A stretch of 24,937 nt of DNA, taken from NCBI GenBank assembly GCA_000433175.1, contig HF986631.1:1-24937 (forward strand). The letters run 5' to 3'. The notes below the pieces were generated by a model. It was not told the DNA's origin. It worked only from the letters and a program-made list of their open reading frames with translations, and did no database searches. Position numbers and translations under genes: made by a program. Every line of letters begins with the position of its first letter. The first letter of the stretch is position 1. Source of the DNA: Prevotella sp. CAG:1058. Lineage in GTDB: Bacteria; Bacteroidota; Bacteroidia; Bacteroidales; Bacteroidaceae. Shown piece by piece: positions 24,013 to 24,937 of this stretch.

Positions 24013-24937
24013 AAATAGTTATTTTTGAATAATATATATTTTCATGTTCGTCCAACCCCTTTTGCCATTCATATTTACCGGGATAAGCCAATTCCAGACG
24101 TTTTGCAACCTGCTCAAGCCCTATTCCATGGCCACTTTTATCTGTATCATCCTTAGGGTAATTACTATTTCTTATGTCACATATTATTTTACCAGCTTCA
24201 TACTTTAAGGAAATAAATACAAAACTATGATTTGTAGCACTTATACCATGCTTAAAGGCATTCTCAACAAGTGAGATGAATATAAAAGGAGCAACTCTTA
24301 TATGATCAGAGCCAGGCACATCGACAGATAAATCAATATTAACATTCTTGCTCAATCTCAATTTCATTAATTCCACGTAATTACGGATAAAATCCACCTC
24401 GTCCTTCAAACTGGCCGAATTATCTTTTCCTCCATAAAGCATCTTACGCAACAAAGCACTTAAAGACAATACCGCACGCTGAGCCTTATCCGTGTCAAAA
24501 GAAATTAGTGCATAAATATTATTCAACGTATTGAGTAAAAAATGTGGATTTATCTGATTGCGCAAATTACTCAATTCCGCCTCGGTTTTTTTCATTTCCA
24601 TTTCACGCCTTTCCGTTTCCGCTTTATGCCACCTCATCGACAGACGCAACGATGCAGCCAATACTACCGAAAGCAAGAAAGGGAACATTTTCCGCATGAA
24701 ACCAAAAAACAACGCCATAGGTTCCGGAGCTGGTCTTGGAGGTCTGTGTGCTATCCACCCTGAGCTTTCCTCCATTGAATGCATTTGATCCATAAGGACA
24801 TCCAACCCGAAAGCAAACAAAATTATCAAGAGCAGGTTTATACAAATATACACATTTATACGCCGCTTCACAAAATAACGGGGTACAAGCCACAAATAAT
24901 TAACTAAAGTTTCCCACCCAAATAAATAGATAGAAAA
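23984..24937 (-). CDS. LytS/YehU-type sensor histidine kinase (5' end beyond window)
   Basis: A membrane-bound histidine kinase without its start: the reading frame stays open to the last base (317 visible residues). The TTG at 24895 should not be taken as the start, because hydrophobic residues continue upstream (FSIYLFGWETLVNYLW). Membrane helices are at the visible N-terminus, including INLLLIILFAFGLDVL and, later, PFLLSVVLAASLRL. A coiled coil follows (KAETERREMEMKKTEAELSN). The phosphorylation site is the His in NPHFLLNTLNNIYAL, with N-box SLVENAFKHG and G-box HGIGLEQVAKRLELAYPGKY. It would phosphorylate the adjacent LytTR regulator. The long loop RPPRPAPEP between the helices is unusual. 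Signal unknown. Confidence 0.92.
   Translation of the reverse strand, partial: FSIYLFGWETLVNYLWLVPRYFVKRRINVYICINLLLIILFAFGLDVLMDQMHSMEESSGWIAHRPPRPAPEPMALFFGFMRKMFPFLLSVVLAASLRLSMRWHKAETERREMEMKKTEAELSNLRNQINPHFLLNTLNNIYALISFDTDKAQRAVLSLSALLRKMLYGGKDNSASLKDEVDFIRNYVELMKLRLSKNVNIDLSVDVPGSDHIRVAPFIFISLVENAFKHGISATNHSFVFISLKYEAGKIICDIRNSNYPKDDTDKSGHGIGLEQVAKRLELAYPGKYEWQKGLDEHENIYYSKITIYEVGLCDNR

Noticed and set aside
23984..24895. Histidine kinase as a complete gene starting at the TTG at 24895
   Set aside because: The frame remains open to the window edge with hydrophobic codons, so the true start is outside.

Overview
The window looks like chromosomal DNA from a Prevotella-type member of the Bacteroidales. 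The evidence is the AT-rich intergenic DNA, several promoters with the Bacteroidetes -7 element TAnnTTTG (three of them with a TTG/TTTG-like element 18-20 bp upstream), mostly weak Shine-Dalgarno sites, a serine palmitoyltransferase gene facing a lipid-kinase gene, a DUF5687-like membrane protein and a LytTR two-component pair. Species cannot be fixed from the sequence alone. Almost everything is core genome: no transposase, integrase, phage gene or CRISPR array is visible.

Layout. 1-4100 (minus strand): ffh (SRP GTPase), folD, a 59-residue TPR protein translationally coupled to folD, then a two-cluster ferredoxin and the start of the vor 2-oxoacid:ferredoxin oxidoreductase operon (vorB runs off the left edge). 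4100-4798 is non-coding and carries a four-unit 22-bp array (array A). 4799-7023 (plus): an HU-family gene, a 29-residue very basic protein, and ribonuclease G, ending at a bidirectional terminator. 7133-12244 (minus): ftsK, a LolA-like carrier, a DUF5687-like membrane protein and a small two-helix membrane protein. 12375-15623 (plus): an RNase D-like DEDDy exonuclease, an RlmI-type rRNA methyltransferase and tilS, three RNA-handling genes. 15624-16256 is non-coding, with a second four-unit array (array B) and an excellent promoter. 16257-19258 (plus): a hypothetical protein, a YgiQ-type radical SAM protein and a PP2C-like phosphatase, all overlapping one another. 19281-21717 (minus): a secreted phytase/esterase-like protein, tRNA-Pro(TGG) with its own promoter and terminator, and serine palmitoyltransferase. 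21949-22986 (plus): a diacylglycerol-kinase-family lipid kinase, divergent from spt. 23299-24937 (minus): LytTR response regulator and its histidine kinase (cut by the right edge).

How the genes relate: several neighbourhoods are functionally coherent, namely protein targeting and one-carbon metabolism (ffh/folD), amino-acid-derived 2-oxoacid metabolism (ferredoxin/VorB), RNA processing and modification (rng; exonuclease/rlmI/tilS) and membrane lipid synthesis (spt/lipid kinase). Coding overlaps suggest translational coupling in at least six places.

The most unusual structure is the pair of non-coding arrays, each of four 22-bp units built from a 15-bp near-palindromic core plus a 7-bp linker. 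Array B also contains a perfect 19-bp inverted repeat. I could not match these arrays to a named element. The second most useful item is the 29-codon basic protein gene between HU and rng, which a standard length cut-off would miss.
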